A stretch of DNA of 44,433 nt from SZUA-117 sp964630795 (GCA_964630795.1 CAZVWF010000012.1:1-44433), one strand, 5' to 3'; shown: positions 8,792 to 18,562, numbered from the stretch's first letter. Program-made: numbers and translations. Notes: generated by a model from the letters alone, not told the origin.

Positions 8792-9748
8792 TCAGCCCAG
8801 CCGCGCTTCGATCGCGTCAAACAGCTGCCCGGCGATATTCAGGTCGAATATCCGGTCCAGTTCCCTGATGCCGGTAGGACTGGTGACATTGATCTCGGTC
8901 AGATAATCGCCAATGACGTCGATCCCGCAAAAGATGACGCCGCTGGCCTTCAGGACAGGGCCAATCTCGCCGCAGATCCAGGACTCGCGCTCGGAGAGTT
9001 CGCGTCCTTCGCCGACGGCCCCCATAACCAGGTTGCCCCGGTTGTCATCCGCCGACGGGATACGCGCGAGACTGTAGGGAACCGGTTCGCCGTCAATCAG
9101 CAGGATACGCTTGTCGCCGTCACTGATTTCCGGAATGAAAACCTGGGCCATTGCGAACCGTGCGCCATAGTCAGTGAGCGTTTCAAAGATGACGTTCGCA
9201 TTCTTGTCGTCGGCGCTCACGACGAAGATGGACTTCCCTCCCATGCCATCGAGCGGTTTGACGACGATGCGCGAATGCTCCGCGAGAAAGGCTTTCATTT
9301 CCTGCATCGACCGGGTGATCAGGGTCAGCGGTGCGCATTGGGGGAACCTGGCGGTATATGCCTTCTCATTCATGTCGCGCAGGGCCTGTGGATTATTGAC
9401 GATCAGGGCGCCTGCTTCTTCAGCCCGTTCGAGGATGTAGGTCGTGTACACATACTCCATGTCGAACGGTGGATCCTTGCGCATCAGGATGGCATCCAGG
9501 TCGCCCAGCGCAATCTCCGATTCAGCGCCTGTTTCATACCAGTCTGTGTCATCGTCGCGGACATTGAGAATTCGCGAACGTCCAATGGCAACACCGCCGA
9601 TCAACTTCAGATCCGCCTGCTGCAGGTAGTGGATTTCGGCACCACGGCGCTCTGCCTCGAGCAGCATCGCAAGCGAACTGTCTTTTTTCGGCGTAATACT
9701 CTCGATGGGGTCCATGACGACGCCAATTCGACGCTTGCTGGAAGACAT
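8792..9748 (-). CDS. gshB: Glutathione synthetase
   Basis: GshB is an ATP-grasp ligase that joins glycine to gamma-glutamylcysteine. The 318-residue protein has the family N-terminus (MDPIESITPKKDSSLAMLLEA), RKDPPFDMEYVYTTYILE in the substrate domain, ATP-grasp elements IVVKPLDGMGGKSIF, RILLIDGEPVPYSLAR and GNLVMGAVGEGRELSERE, and the terminal TEINVTSPTGIRELDR with the metal-binding Glu and Asn. The ATG at 9748 has an AAGGA Shine-Dalgarno eight bases upstream. The gene is divergent from pilG; the 235 bases between them must hold both promoters. Glutathione made here would feed the formaldehyde dehydrogenase encoded further along the window. Confidence 0.97.
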   Translation of the reverse strand: MSSSKRRIGVVMDPIESITPKKDSSLAMLLEAERRGAEIHYLQQADLKLIGGVAIGRSRILNVRDDDTDWYETGAESEIALGDLDAILMRKDPPFDMEYVYTTYILERAEEAGALIVNNPQALRDMNEKAYTARFPQCAPLTLITRSMQEMKAFLAEHSRIVVKPLDGMGGKSIFVVSADDKNANVIFETLTDYGARFAMAQVFIPEISDGDKRILLIDGEPVPYSLARIPSADDNRGNLVMGAVGEGRELSERESWICGEIGPVLKASGVIFCGIDVIGDYLTEINVTSPTGIRELDRIFDLNIAGQLFDAIEARLG

Positions 9749-9983
9749 TGGGGTAGTTCCTTACGCTCGACAGATGAGGGCGACTAACTATACCGAAACC
9801 TGTCCGTTCTGTACCTTTGCGATGCCGCGAACGCAAGCCACGTAGCCGATCATGGCGGCGTTTTGGCCAATATGGTACAACCCTTTAGCCGGTGGATATT
9901 ATGGAAATTAGCGGTGGTTTAGGGCCAGCCTGTTTGGGGATGCGAGCAGGGTTTGGGTGTTCGCAACGGGCGAAGGGTATTCA

Positions 9984-10376
9984 GTGTCAAATAATGTTTC
10001 TCGAGGACTGAACGGTCTCAAAATTCTGGTCGTGGATGACAGTAAAACCATCCGCAGAACGGCGGAGACCTTGTTGTCCAAGGAGGGCTGCCAGGTTTTT
10101 ACGGCGATAGACGGTTTCGATGCCTTGTCGAAAATCGCCGATCATCAGCCTGACGTGATTTTCGTCGACATCATGATGCCTCGCCTCGATGGCTATCAGA
10201 CCTGTTCGCTGATCAAACACAACAAGGTGTTCAAGGAGACCCCGGTGATCATGTTGTCCAGCAAGGACGGGCTTTTCGATCGCGCCCGCGGACGCATCGT
10301 CGGTTCGGAACAGTATCTGACCAAGCCCTTCACGAAAGACGAGCTACTGGGTGCCATTGCCAACCAGATCAATTGA
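9984..10376 (+). CDS. pilG: Twitching motility response regulator PilG
   Basis: This single-domain CheY-like receiver has about 130 residues. It carries the acidic pair in ILVVDDSKTIRRTAETLL, the phosphoacceptor Asp in VIFVDIMMPRLDGYQT, the switch Ser in VIMLSSKDG and the Lys in YLTKPF. The long FDRARGRIVGSEQYLTKPF segment matches PilG rather than other CheY paralogues. In Pseudomonas PilG promotes pilus extension and cAMP signalling downstream of ChpA. I chose the GTG at 9984 because GAAGGG lies about seven bases upstream; an in-frame GTG at 9957 would add nine residues with no family similarity. It is the first gene of the pil-chp operon. Confidence 0.93.
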   Translation: MSNNVSRGLNGLKILVVDDSKTIRRTAETLLSKEGCQVFTAIDGFDALSKIADHQPDVIFVDIMMPRLDGYQTCSLIKHNKVFKETPVIMLSSKDGLFDRARGRIVGSEQYLTKPFTKDELLGAIANQIN

Positions 10377-10385
10377 GGATTCTTC

Positions 10386-10751
10386 ATGCCCGTAGTCCTT
10401 ATAGTCGATGATTCGCCGACAGAACTGCACCTCTTTCGGGAGATGCTGGAGAAAAGTGGTTTCGAAACGCTGGTTGCCGACAATGCCGAGGAAGGCATTC
10501 GGCAGGCGGCGGTCTCCCGTCCGGATTGTATTTTGATGGATGTTGTCATGCCCGGTATGAACGGTTTTCAGGCGACCCGCAAGCTCACACAAGATCCACG
10601 CACATCCGATATCCCGGTCATCATGATTACGACCAAGGATCAGGAAACGGACAAAATCTGGGGCATGCGACAGGGTGCCGTGGAATACATCGTCAAGCCT
10701 GTCGGCGCGAAAGACCTTGCGGAACGCATCAATTCGGTGATGGCCGGCTGA
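10386..10751 (+). CDS. pilH: Twitching motility response regulator PilH
   Basis: This 121-residue receiver-only protein has the acidic pair in VLIVDDSPTELHLF, the phosphoacceptor in CILMDVVMPGMNGFQATRKL, the Thr in VIMITTKDQETDKIWGMRQG and the Lys in YIVKPVG. The segment QETDKIWGMRQGA is characteristic of PilH. In Pseudomonas PilH opposes PilG, possibly as a phosphate sink or retraction regulator. It lies nine bases after pilG, with a GAGG-type ribosome site, and its stop codon directly touches the start of pilI. Confidence 0.93.
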   Translation: MPVVLIVDDSPTELHLFREMLEKSGFETLVADNAEEGIRQAAVSRPDCILMDVVMPGMNGFQATRKLTQDPRTSDIPVIMITTKDQETDKIWGMRQGAVEYIVKPVGAKDLAERINSVMAG

Positions 10752-11315
10752 ATGAACGCCACGCCGAAACTGTCATCACTCGTCGAACAGCCGTTTGAGT
10801 TGCTGAAAGAGCTGGAACGTCGCAGCCGCGCTGCGATTGCCGGCAAAACGTCCGGGGGGATTGCGGAAGAATGGACGGGCATTGGTTTTCGCATCGGCCA
10901 GGAGTTTTTTGTCGCCGATCGCGACCAGATTCGTGAAGTCCTGATGTTGCCGGAGTCGATGACGCGGGTGCCGGGCGCGAAGCGCTGGCTCATGGGTATC
11001 GCCAATCTGCGCGGCCATATCCTGCCGCTGATCGATCTCAAGATGTTCCTGGGCAGCGGGCGAACGTCCTTGCGCCGTGTGACGCGCGTTATCTCGATTA
11101 CCCATCGCGAAGTGCCGGCGGGTATCGTCGTCGACGAAGTTCAGGGATTCAGGCGGTTCATGGATTCGGAGTACGTCGACAGGGCGCCGCAAACTGCAGT
11201 TCGCTGTGACCGTTATCTGCACGGTGCCTATGAACGCGGCCCTGATACCTGGCCTGTCTTTAATTTCTATGACCTGCTGGAAAGCAGCACATTTCTGCAG
11301 GCGGCCGCTGAATGA
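10752..11315 (+). CDS. pilI: CheW-like coupling protein PilI
   Basis: This 187-residue CheW-domain protein should link the receptor PilJ to the kinase ChpA at the inner membrane. Visible CheW features are GIGFRIGQEFFVADRDQIREVL, the turn VPGAKRWLMGIANLRGHILPLIDLKMFL and a late beta segment IVVDEVQGFRRF. A helical N-terminal extension of about 40 residues precedes the CheW fold, as in PilI. Its ATG follows the pilH TGA with no gap. Confidence 0.92.
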   Translation: MNATPKLSSLVEQPFELLKELERRSRAAIAGKTSGGIAEEWTGIGFRIGQEFFVADRDQIREVLMLPESMTRVPGAKRWLMGIANLRGHILPLIDLKMFLGSGRTSLRRVTRVISITHREVPAGIVVDEVQGFRRFMDSEYVDRAPQTAVRCDRYLHGAYERGPDTWPVFNFYDLLESSTFLQAAAE

Positions 11316-11354
11316 TGCGGCGCTGCCTTTTAATGAGTGAAACATTGCTAAGTC

Positions 11355-12716
11355 ATGTCATCAAATCCTGACAAATCCACCGCGTTTATCGTACTTGCGG
11401 CCGCGCTTGCCGTATCACTGTTCGCCGCGGCCGGCATTCTTTTTATGAACTCGACGGGCGCCGCTGGCGGTGGCCTGCTGACAAACCCGTGGTTGCCTAT
11501 CGGTCTGATCGGGCTTGCCCTTGTGATGCTTGTGGGGTTGGCTGTTATGCATTCCAGGACATCGGTGCATGAGCAGGCCTCCCGCGAACAGTCCGAGAAA
11601 AACGCGCGAAACCAGCAGGCCATTCTGCGGCTGCTGGACGAGCTCGGCAGCCTCGCAGACGGTGATCTCACCGTCGAAGCCACCGTCACCGAAGACATCA
11701 CGGGGGCAATTGCAGACTCGATCAACTACGCCATCGAAAAACTGCGGGAACTGGTTGCGACGATTAACGAAACCGCGATCATGGTGGATTCCGCTGCCAA
11801 GTCCACGGCTGGCACGGCGACGCACATGGCCCGTGCTGCCGAGACACAAACGCGTGAAATTTCCGCAGCAACGGAGTCGATCGTATCGATGGCGGGCTCG
11901 ATCGAGGAAGTATCGGGCAATGCCGAGCGGTCTTCCGACGTTGCCAGGCATTCAGTGGAGGTCGCCCACAAAGGCGGCGATGCGGTGCGACGCACGATCG
12001 ATGGTATGAACACAATTCGCGAAACCATTCAGGATACGTCCAAGCGAATCAAACGACTCGGTGAAAGCTCGCAGGAAATCGGCAATATCATCGAGCTGAT
12101 CAATGACATCGCGGAACAAACGAACATTCTTGCCCTCAACGCGTCAATCCAGGCATCGATGGCCGGTGAAGCAGGGCGTGGTTTCGCGGTGGTTGCAGAT
12201 GAGGTGCAACGACTCGCGGAACGATCCACCAATGCGACCAAGCAGATCGAGGTTCTCGTCCGCACGATTCAGTCGGATACGAATGAGGCCGTGGTGTCGA
12301 TGGAGCGCAGCACGACCGACGTCGTCGGCGGTGCATTGCTGGCCGAGAATGCCGGTGCGGCTCTCGATGAGATCGAGCAGGTTTCCAACCAGATCGCAAA
12401 CCTCGTACAAAACATCTCCGGTTCGGCGCGCCAGCAGGCAGGATCTGCGGCCGATGTGACGCGACGCACCACCAAGCTCAGGGAGATCAGTGACCAGACG
12501 GGTAAAGCCACCACGGCAACCGCGGCCTCGATTTCCAAACTGTCCGAGCTCGCATCGCAGCTCCGGCAGACGGTTGCAGGCTTCACCCTGCCGAGCGCGG
12601 CATTGCAGTCGAGTGCGCTGTCGGCCCCGGCTGCTGACGCATCCGATGTTACCGACACACTGCCGACGGAAGCGTCGCCAGGCGAGCGGCCATCCAGGGA
12701 AGAGGCGGCAGGCTGA
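11355..12716 (+). CDS. pilJ: Minimal PilJ-type methyl-accepting chemotaxis protein
   Basis: This 453-residue transducer is in the pilJ position. Two transmembrane helices are visible at about 10-31 and 46-66, separated by only about 14 residues (Gly- and Ala-rich). A HAMP-like segment (LGSLADGDLTVEAT, about 97-135) is followed by the long coiled-coil signalling domain. The conserved hairpin tip is at about 246-291 (IIELINDIAEQTNILALNAS, then GEAGRGFAVVADEVQRLAERS). P. aeruginosa PilJ is about 680 residues with a large periplasmic sensing module; that module is entirely absent here. The receptor therefore probably senses through the membrane, through partner proteins or through the cytoplasm. 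The C-terminal tail is Ala- and Ser-rich and unconserved. Confidence 0.9.
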   Translation: MSSNPDKSTAFIVLAAALAVSLFAAAGILFMNSTGAAGGGLLTNPWLPIGLIGLALVMLVGLAVMHSRTSVHEQASREQSEKNARNQQAILRLLDELGSLADGDLTVEATVTEDITGAIADSINYAIEKLRELVATINETAIMVDSAAKSTAGTATHMARAAETQTREISAATESIVSMAGSIEEVSGNAERSSDVARHSVEVAHKGGDAVRRTIDGMNTIRETIQDTSKRIKRLGESSQEIGNIIELINDIAEQTNILALNASIQASMAGEAGRGFAVVADEVQRLAERSTNATKQIEVLVRTIQSDTNEAVVSMERSTTDVVGGALLAENAGAALDEIEQVSNQIANLVQNISGSARQQAGSAADVTRRTTKLREISDQTGKATTATAASISKLSELASQLRQTVAGFTLPSAALQSSALSAPAADASDVTDTLPTEASPGERPSREEAAG

Positions 12717-12739
12717 GGCGGTTGAAGTAACCGTTGGAT

Positions 12740-15700
12740 ATGAGTAGCGAATCGGGCATCCAGGAAAAGCCGGATATCGACCAGGGTGTCGAGGCGGCCA
12801 ATGCGCTTGCTGTTGTCAGCCATGAGCTGATGGAGACGATTCGTAATGCCCACCTGGCCCTGGAGGATTGTGTAGACGGTCGTGGTGGTTCATCAGCACT
12901 CGTTCGTTGCGGCCAGTTGCTGCACCAGGTTGGCGGTGCACTCAAGATCACAGAGACCTACGGTGCGGCACTGCTGGCAGAAGAGATGGAGTCCGTGTGC
13001 ACCTACCTGGCGACCTTGCGCGCTGGCAAAGGACGGGAGGACGGACTCGACGCACTGACCCGCGCCATGGTGCAGCTGCCGATCTACATCGAGCGCCTGC
13101 TGGGTGGCGGCCGGGATATCGCGCTGGTATTGCTGCCATTGCTCAATGACCTGCGTGCAGCGCGGGGACAGCCCCTGTTGTCCGAGGGCACCCTGTTATT
13201 GCTCAACCTGTCGCCACAGCGCAAGAAGGCGTCGGCACCAGCCCGCGAGACCAGCGGCGAGGACCCGGTGTATGTCGCCCGCAAACTGCGACAGAAATTC
13301 CAGCTTGCGCTGCTGGGCTGGATTCAGGGCGGCAACAACCAGCAACACTTGGAGACGTTGTCGAATGTGATCCAGGCGTTGGAGAACTCCGCCAACCGCG
13401 ATGACATGTACCGGCTCTGGTGGGTTGTCGGTGGCGTACTCGAATCCCTGCAAAACGGCGGCCTGGAAACATCGGTGGCGTTGAAGCGCCTGCTGGGCCA
13501 GGCCGACCGCCAGATCAAAAGGCTGATCGACGAGGGGCCAGGCGCCTTCGATACTCACCCGGTCACCGATCTGTTGAATAACCTGCTCTATTACGTCGCC
13601 CGTTCAAGTCACGCGGGTGAGCGCATCAGCCAAATTCGTGCAGCATTCAACCTGGCGGAGCTGCTGCCAGGCGATGAACAGGTGGAGCATGCACGCGAAG
13701 CCTTGTCGGCACCAAGCGTCAAGCTGATGCAGACAGTCGCCGGTGCGATCAAGGAAGACCTGGCAAGGGTCAAGGATGTACTGGATATCTTTGTTCGGAC
13801 CGGCATGAAAAATCCCTCCGAGCTTTTGCCGCAGCTGGATCTGCTCAAGAAGATCAGCGACACGCTCGGCGTTCTCGGGCTCGGTGAATTGCGCGGCGAC
13901 ATCGATATGGAGATCGAGCGCCTGAAGCAGGTCGTCTCCAGGGGTGACACGATCGAGGAGAAAACGATTGTCGATATCGCCTCGACATTGCTCATCGTCG
14001 AGGACCGGCTCGATCAACAGCTGGTGGGTCTGATCGTGGCGAGCGAAGCGCCTGTGGAACAGGAGGCGGAAGAGGTGCTGCCGCCCGAGGAGGATGCAGA
14101 CTACCGGCAGGTTGCCGAAGCCGTGATGCGCGAGAGCATTATCAACCTGGCGCGCATTAAAGAGACGTTCAGCCAGAGCATGGTGTCGAAAGGCAGCTCG
14201 CAGGGCATTGATGCGGTGCCGGGATTGATTCGCGGTATCAAGGCCGGCCTCCTGATGCTGAATAAGACCCGGGCCATGCAGGTCGTTGAAAGTATCGGCG
14301 ATTTGCTCGTCCTGACGCTGTCGGGCGCGGGTCCGGCACGGTTGACCCAGAAGGAAACCGATCGTCTGGCCGATGCAATTGTGAGCGTCGAGTACTACAT
14401 GGAGACCGTCAGAGCCGGCCGCAGTGAACCCTGGTACATGCTGGATAACGCGGCAGCGTGTATTTCGGTTTTGCAAGAGCTCGAGGCGCGGCTCAAGGCG
14501 GAGTGGGATGAGCGGCCGAAATTGTCTACGACGACGCAACAGCTCGACGAGATCGTGGTCGCGGAAGAAGAGGGGGAGTCAGCGCCGGAGCAACGGTCGA
14601 CGACGGTGATGCCGCCCGCAGCGCCGGTGGTCGCCGAAAACGCCGAGCACCTGGACCCGGAGTTGCTGGAGCTTTTCATCGAAGAGGCCAAGGAAGAGAT
14701 TACGACGATCAATCGCAACCTTCCCGTGTGGTCCGGGACGCCTGACGACATGGAAACCCTGATTACGGTGCGGCGGTCTTTCCATACGCTTAAGGGCAGT
14801 GGCCGTGTGGTCGGTGCGGAGCGGATTGGCGAGTACGCGTGGGCCATTGAAAACCTGATGAACCGGCTGATTAACAAGACGCTCGTCCGCACGCCGCCAA
14901 TGGTCGATTTTATTCTTGAAGCGGCCGATGCGGTGCCGGAGCTCGTGGAGCAACTGGAGGTGGGTGCCAAGCCGAAGGCAAACATCAGCCTGCTCATGGC
15001 GCGTGCCGGTGCTTTTGCCGAGGGCGACCCCAATGCCGCGGAGCTGACGATTTCGGTGCCGGAGCCGGAGGCTCAGGGCGAGGCTGCCGCAGCACTCGAA
15101 ATGGATCCGGTATTGCTCGATATCTTCGCCAAGGAGACTGCGGGCCACCTGAAGGCGATTCACGATTACCTGGCGTCGTGCGAGGGGCATCAGCCTCCGT
15201 TCCCTGTCACGGACAAGTTATACCGGTCCTGCCACACGCTTCACGGAAGCGCGAACATGGCGAATGTCGATCGAGGCGTCGCCGTCGCCGGTGCCCTGAA
15301 TCGGTTCATTCGCCGGGTTTACGACCAAAAGATCGGTTTCCAGGCTTCGGGTGTCGCTGCGGTGCAGGCCGCCGCGAATGCGCTGGAAACCATTGTCGGC
15401 GATATCAATCAGCCCGAGCGCAGCCGCTCCGACTTTGCAGTTTTGATCGAGCACCTGGGCAACCTGACTGACCAGGTCGAACCACAAATACCGGAAGAAG
15501 ATGTGCTCCCCGAGGCAGAGCCAGTGCCTGAACCTGTCGCAGAAGAGCCCGAGGAGGTTGCCTACGACGCAGAGATCGCCACCATCTTCTCCGAGGAAGC
15601 GGCGGAATTGCTAGAGTCCGCAGACCGGGCGCTGGGTGCCTGGAAGAAAGAGCGGAATTCACGCGAACCCATGGAAGCGCTGAAGCGCCAGTTGCATACC

Positions 15701-18091
15701 CTGAAAGGGGGGGCACGCATGGCCGGTATTGCAGCGATGGGCAATCTGAGCCACGAGATCGAGGCGCTAGTGATCAGCATCGACGACGGCCGCATCGAAC
15801 CGTCGGTGCAGATCGACGAATTCCTGCAACAGAGCATCGACGAGTTGCATCGCATGCGGGACGTGGTCATCGCCGGTAAGGCCGTAACGGCAAATACCGC
15901 ACTCGAACAGCGCATTCGCGACGTCAATGCAGGACAGGTAGACGCAGCGACCGCCATGCCGCCCGGGGAAGCACTGTTGGTTGACATCGAGGGCGGTGAA
16001 GCCCAGGCGTTCTCTATCGAACCTGAAGACACGCTCAGTATGGTGATCGTTGATTCGCTGCCGGAAGACGGGGCAGATGAGCCGCCGGCTGAGCCGGAAG
16101 CAGAACCCGGGGCGGAAGAACAATTACCGCAAGCGCCTGCCCCGGTCGAGGAACCGGAAGGCGAAGTGTCACCCATACCAGGGGCGCCGGAGGCACCGCC
16201 TGTCGCCGAAGTTCCGGCAATGGTCGATCAATCAACATCGAGCGCGGCAGCTGCCCAGCGCGGCAGCGATGCACGCCAGGAATTCGCGCGTATTGATGCC
16301 GACCTGCTCGAAGACCTGCTGATCGCGGCAGGCGAAATCAGCATTTATCACTCGCGACTGAACCAGCAAATCAATTCGATCGAATTCCACGTCGAGGAGA
16401 TGGAACAGACGGTGGTGCGGCTCAGGGAGCAGCTACGCAAGCTCGAAATGGAAACTGAAGCCCAGATCATGCACGGGCATCAGGACACCATGGAGACGCA
16501 AGACTTCGATCCGCTGGAACTGGACCGTTATTCCAACATCCAGCAGCTCTCGCGCGCACTGGCCGAGTCTGCGAGCGACATGGACAGTCTTAAAAGCCTG
16601 TTGCAAACGCTGACATCCGAGGCGGACACCTTGCTCGTGCAGCAATCGCGAGTTACCGCAGAATTGCAGGACGGCCTGATGCGGACGCGCATGGTGCCAT
16701 TCCAGCGGCACGTGCCGCGACTGACAAGGCTTGTTCGGCAGGCTGCAGCCGAGGCGGGCAAGCGCGCGGAGCTTGCCGTTGAGGGTGCATCGGGTGAACT
16801 TGACCGGCAGGTGCTGGACAAAATGCTGCCGCCATTCGAACACATGATGCGTAACGCGATTATCCACGGCATCGAGGACCCGGATGCTCGACAGGCTGCC
16901 GGTAAACCGGCGGGCGGTCGCATTACGATTCGATTGCACAGGGAAGGGGCAGAAATGGTCATCGACGTCGCCGATGACGGCGCCGGCCTGGATGTCGAGT
17001 CCATTCGTCGCAAGGCGTACGAGAAAGACCTGCTAAAGCCGGACAGTAAAGTCACCGATGACGCCATCATGCAGCTGATTCTGACGTCGGGATTCAGTAC
17101 TGCAGACCAGGTGACCCAGTCCGCCGGGCGCGGTGTCGGCATGGATGTCGTCGCTAATGAGATCAAGCAACTCGGTGGATCGCTGCAGATTTCGTCGGTC
17201 ATCGGTCAGGGGACAAACTTCACGATTCGCCTGCCAATAACACTTGCGATCACGCAGGCACTGATTGTTCGCACCGGCAGCGAGGTCTATGCATTGCCGC
17301 TGCCTACCGTAGAGGGCGTGGTCCGGATTGCTCGTGCGGAGCTCGAGGCCTTGCTGGCGGAAAGTGAACCGCGATACGAGTACGGCGAAGAGACCTACAG
17401 ATTCAGACACCTGGGCATGTATCTGGGCGGCCAATCCGCCAAGCTGCCTCAGGACGATGCCTTCGTATCGGTCATCCTGGTTCGGGCCGGTGAGCACTCG
17501 GCCGCATTGCTGACGGATGAGATGATCGCGAGCCAGGAAATCGTCGTGAAATCGATTGGACCGCAGCTTGCGAGGATCCGCGGCATCTCCGGGGCAACCA
17601 TTCTCGGTGACGGCAGCATCGTGCTGATCCTCGACATCAATGCGCTCGTGCGTGCCGGTCCGCCGGTTGTCGAATTGGAGAGCACGGCCCCAACGCCGAC
17701 GGACGATCGCCCGCTGGCGCTGGTGGTCGACGACTCCATCACCGTGCGTCGCGTCATGGAACGATTCCTCGAACGAAACGGCTTGCGCACGATGACCGCC
17801 AAAGACGGCATCGACGCCATCAGCGTCCTGCAGGAAGAGAAGCCGGACATCATATTACTCGACATCGAAATGCCGAATATGGATGGCTACGAGTTTGCGA
17901 CACATGTTCGCAACGACGATCGCGTTGCGGATGTGCCGATTATCATGATCACCTCGCGCGTCGGCGACAAACATCGCGCGCGCGCCATTGAAATTGGTGT
18001 GAACGACTATCTCGGTAAACCCTACCAGGAATCGCAGTTACTGGAATCAATGCGCGGCCTCCTCGAAGAAAAGGGCATTACACTGTCGTGA
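12740..18091 (+). CDS. chpA: Hybrid chemosensory histidine kinase ChpA/PilL
   Basis: This 1,783-residue CheA-type kinase controls type IV pili. It contains, in order: a long helical N-terminal region with degenerate histidine-phosphotransfer (Hpt) modules (1-600); an Hpt with HTLKGSGR (H682); a variant Hpt with CHTLHGSA (H832); an Hpt with HTLKGGAR (H986); acidic Pro-rich linkers; a dimerisation helix pair (about 1175-1300); a CheA ATPase with the N-box HMMRNAIIHG (N1372), DDGAGLD and GRGVGMDVV; a CheW domain (about 1500-1640); and a C-terminal receiver with phosphoacceptor D1708 in LLDIEMPNMDG. I use the ATG at 12740; an in-frame TTG at 12734 is possible and has a GAAG six bases upstream. 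ChpA phosphorylates PilG and PilH in Pseudomonas. The stop overlaps the chpC start by four bases. Confidence 0.95.
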   Translation: MSSESGIQEKPDIDQGVEAANALAVVSHELMETIRNAHLALEDCVDGRGGSSALVRCGQLLHQVGGALKITETYGAALLAEEMESVCTYLATLRAGKGREDGLDALTRAMVQLPIYIERLLGGGRDIALVLLPLLNDLRAARGQPLLSEGTLLLLNLSPQRKKASAPARETSGEDPVYVARKLRQKFQLALLGWIQGGNNQQHLETLSNVIQALENSANRDDMYRLWWVVGGVLESLQNGGLETSVALKRLLGQADRQIKRLIDEGPGAFDTHPVTDLLNNLLYYVARSSHAGERISQIRAAFNLAELLPGDEQVEHAREALSAPSVKLMQTVAGAIKEDLARVKDVLDIFVRTGMKNPSELLPQLDLLKKISDTLGVLGLGELRGDIDMEIERLKQVVSRGDTIEEKTIVDIASTLLIVEDRLDQQLVGLIVASEAPVEQEAEEVLPPEEDADYRQVAEAVMRESIINLARIKETFSQSMVSKGSSQGIDAVPGLIRGIKAGLLMLNKTRAMQVVESIGDLLVLTLSGAGPARLTQKETDRLADAIVSVEYYMETVRAGRSEPWYMLDNAAACISVLQELEARLKAEWDERPKLSTTTQQLDEIVVAEEEGESAPEQRSTTVMPPAAPVVAENAEHLDPELLELFIEEAKEEITTINRNLPVWSGTPDDMETLITVRRSFHTLKGSGRVVGAERIGEYAWAIENLMNRLINKTLVRTPPMVDFILEAADAVPELVEQLEVGAKPKANISLLMARAGAFAEGDPNAAELTISVPEPEAQGEAAAALEMDPVLLDIFAKETAGHLKAIHDYLASCEGHQPPFPVTDKLYRSCHTLHGSANMANVDRGVAVAGALNRFIRRVYDQKIGFQASGVAAVQAAANALETIVGDINQPERSRSDFAVLIEHLGNLTDQVEPQIPEEDVLPEAEPVPEPVAEEPEEVAYDAEIATIFSEEAAELLESADRALGAWKKERNSREPMEALKRQLHTLKGGARMAGIAAMGNLSHEIEALVISIDDGRIEPSVQIDEFLQQSIDELHRMRDVVIAGKAVTANTALEQRIRDVNAGQVDAATAMPPGEALLVDIEGGEAQAFSIEPEDTLSMVIVDSLPEDGADEPPAEPEAEPGAEEQLPQAPAPVEEPEGEVSPIPGAPEAPPVAEVPAMVDQSTSSAAAAQRGSDARQEFARIDADLLEDLLIAAGEISIYHSRLNQQINSIEFHVEEMEQTVVRLREQLRKLEMETEAQIMHGHQDTMETQDFDPLELDRYSNIQQLSRALAESASDMDSLKSLLQTLTSEADTLLVQQSRVTAELQDGLMRTRMVPFQRHVPRLTRLVRQAAAEAGKRAELAVEGASGELDRQVLDKMLPPFEHMMRNAIIHGIEDPDARQAAGKPAGGRITIRLHREGAEMVIDVADDGAGLDVESIRRKAYEKDLLKPDSKVTDDAIMQLILTSGFSTADQVTQSAGRGVGMDVVANEIKQLGGSLQISSVIGQGTNFTIRLPITLAITQALIVRTGSEVYALPLPTVEGVVRIARAELEALLAESEPRYEYGEETYRFRHLGMYLGGQSAKLPQDDAFVSVILVRAGEHSAALLTDEMIASQEIVVKSIGPQLARIRGISGATILGDGSIVLILDINALVRAGPPVVELESTAPTPTDDRPLALVVDDSITVRRVMERFLERNGLRTMTAKDGIDAISVLQEEKPDIILLDIEMPNMDGYEFATHVRNDDRVADVPIIMITSRVGDKHRARAIEIGVNDYLGKPYQESQLLESMRGLLEEKGITLS

Positions 18092-18552
18092 GTAGCGAAG
18101 AGGAAGAGTTATACAGTTTGCTCGTCCCGCTGGCTGACGAGCGCCTGATTGTGCCGCGTGCATGCGTCGCCGAGGTGGTTCGCTATACGCCGCCCGCTCA
18201 AAATGAAGGCGGCAAGGAATGGATGCTCGGGACGATCGGATGGAATGGACGCGATTTGCCTGTTGTTGCCTTTGAAGGTGCGATCGGTACCGCGATGCCG
18301 GCACCCACCGGCCGCACCCGGGTCGTCGTCTTTTACTCGATCACGGGCGGTATCCGTGCCGGCCACTTCGGAATATTGACGCAGGGGTTCCCGCAGCTGG
18401 TTCGCGTGAACGAGGAGGTTCTGAAGCTGGATGCGGCAGATGGCTGGCCGGAAGACGCGCCGGTCCTTTGTCGCGTCAAGATGATCAACGAGTTTCCCTT
18501 GATCCCGGATCTCGAATCACTCGAGGGCATGATCGCAGCCGAATTCATGTAG
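18088..18552 (+). CDS. chpC: CheW-like protein ChpC
   Basis: This 154-residue CheW-fold protein is last in the pil-chp operon. It begins with LYSLLVPLADERLIVPRACVAEVVRY, has the turn WMLGTIGWNGRDLPVVAFE and ends in VKMINEFPLIPDLESLEGMI, which resembles ChpC rather than PilI. ChpC is thought to be a second adaptor for the ChpA array. The GTG start overlaps the chpA stop (GTGA). In Pseudomonas chpB (a CheB-type methylesterase) lies between chpA and chpC; here it is missing. Confidence 0.88.
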   Translation: MSSEEEELYSLLVPLADERLIVPRACVAEVVRYTPPAQNEGGKEWMLGTIGWNGRDLPVVAFEGAIGTAMPAPTGRTRVVVFYSITGGIRAGHFGILTQGFPQLVRVNEEVLKLDAADGWPEDAPVLCRVKMINEFPLIPDLESLEGMIAAEFM

Positions 18553-18562
18553 CGGATTTCGG

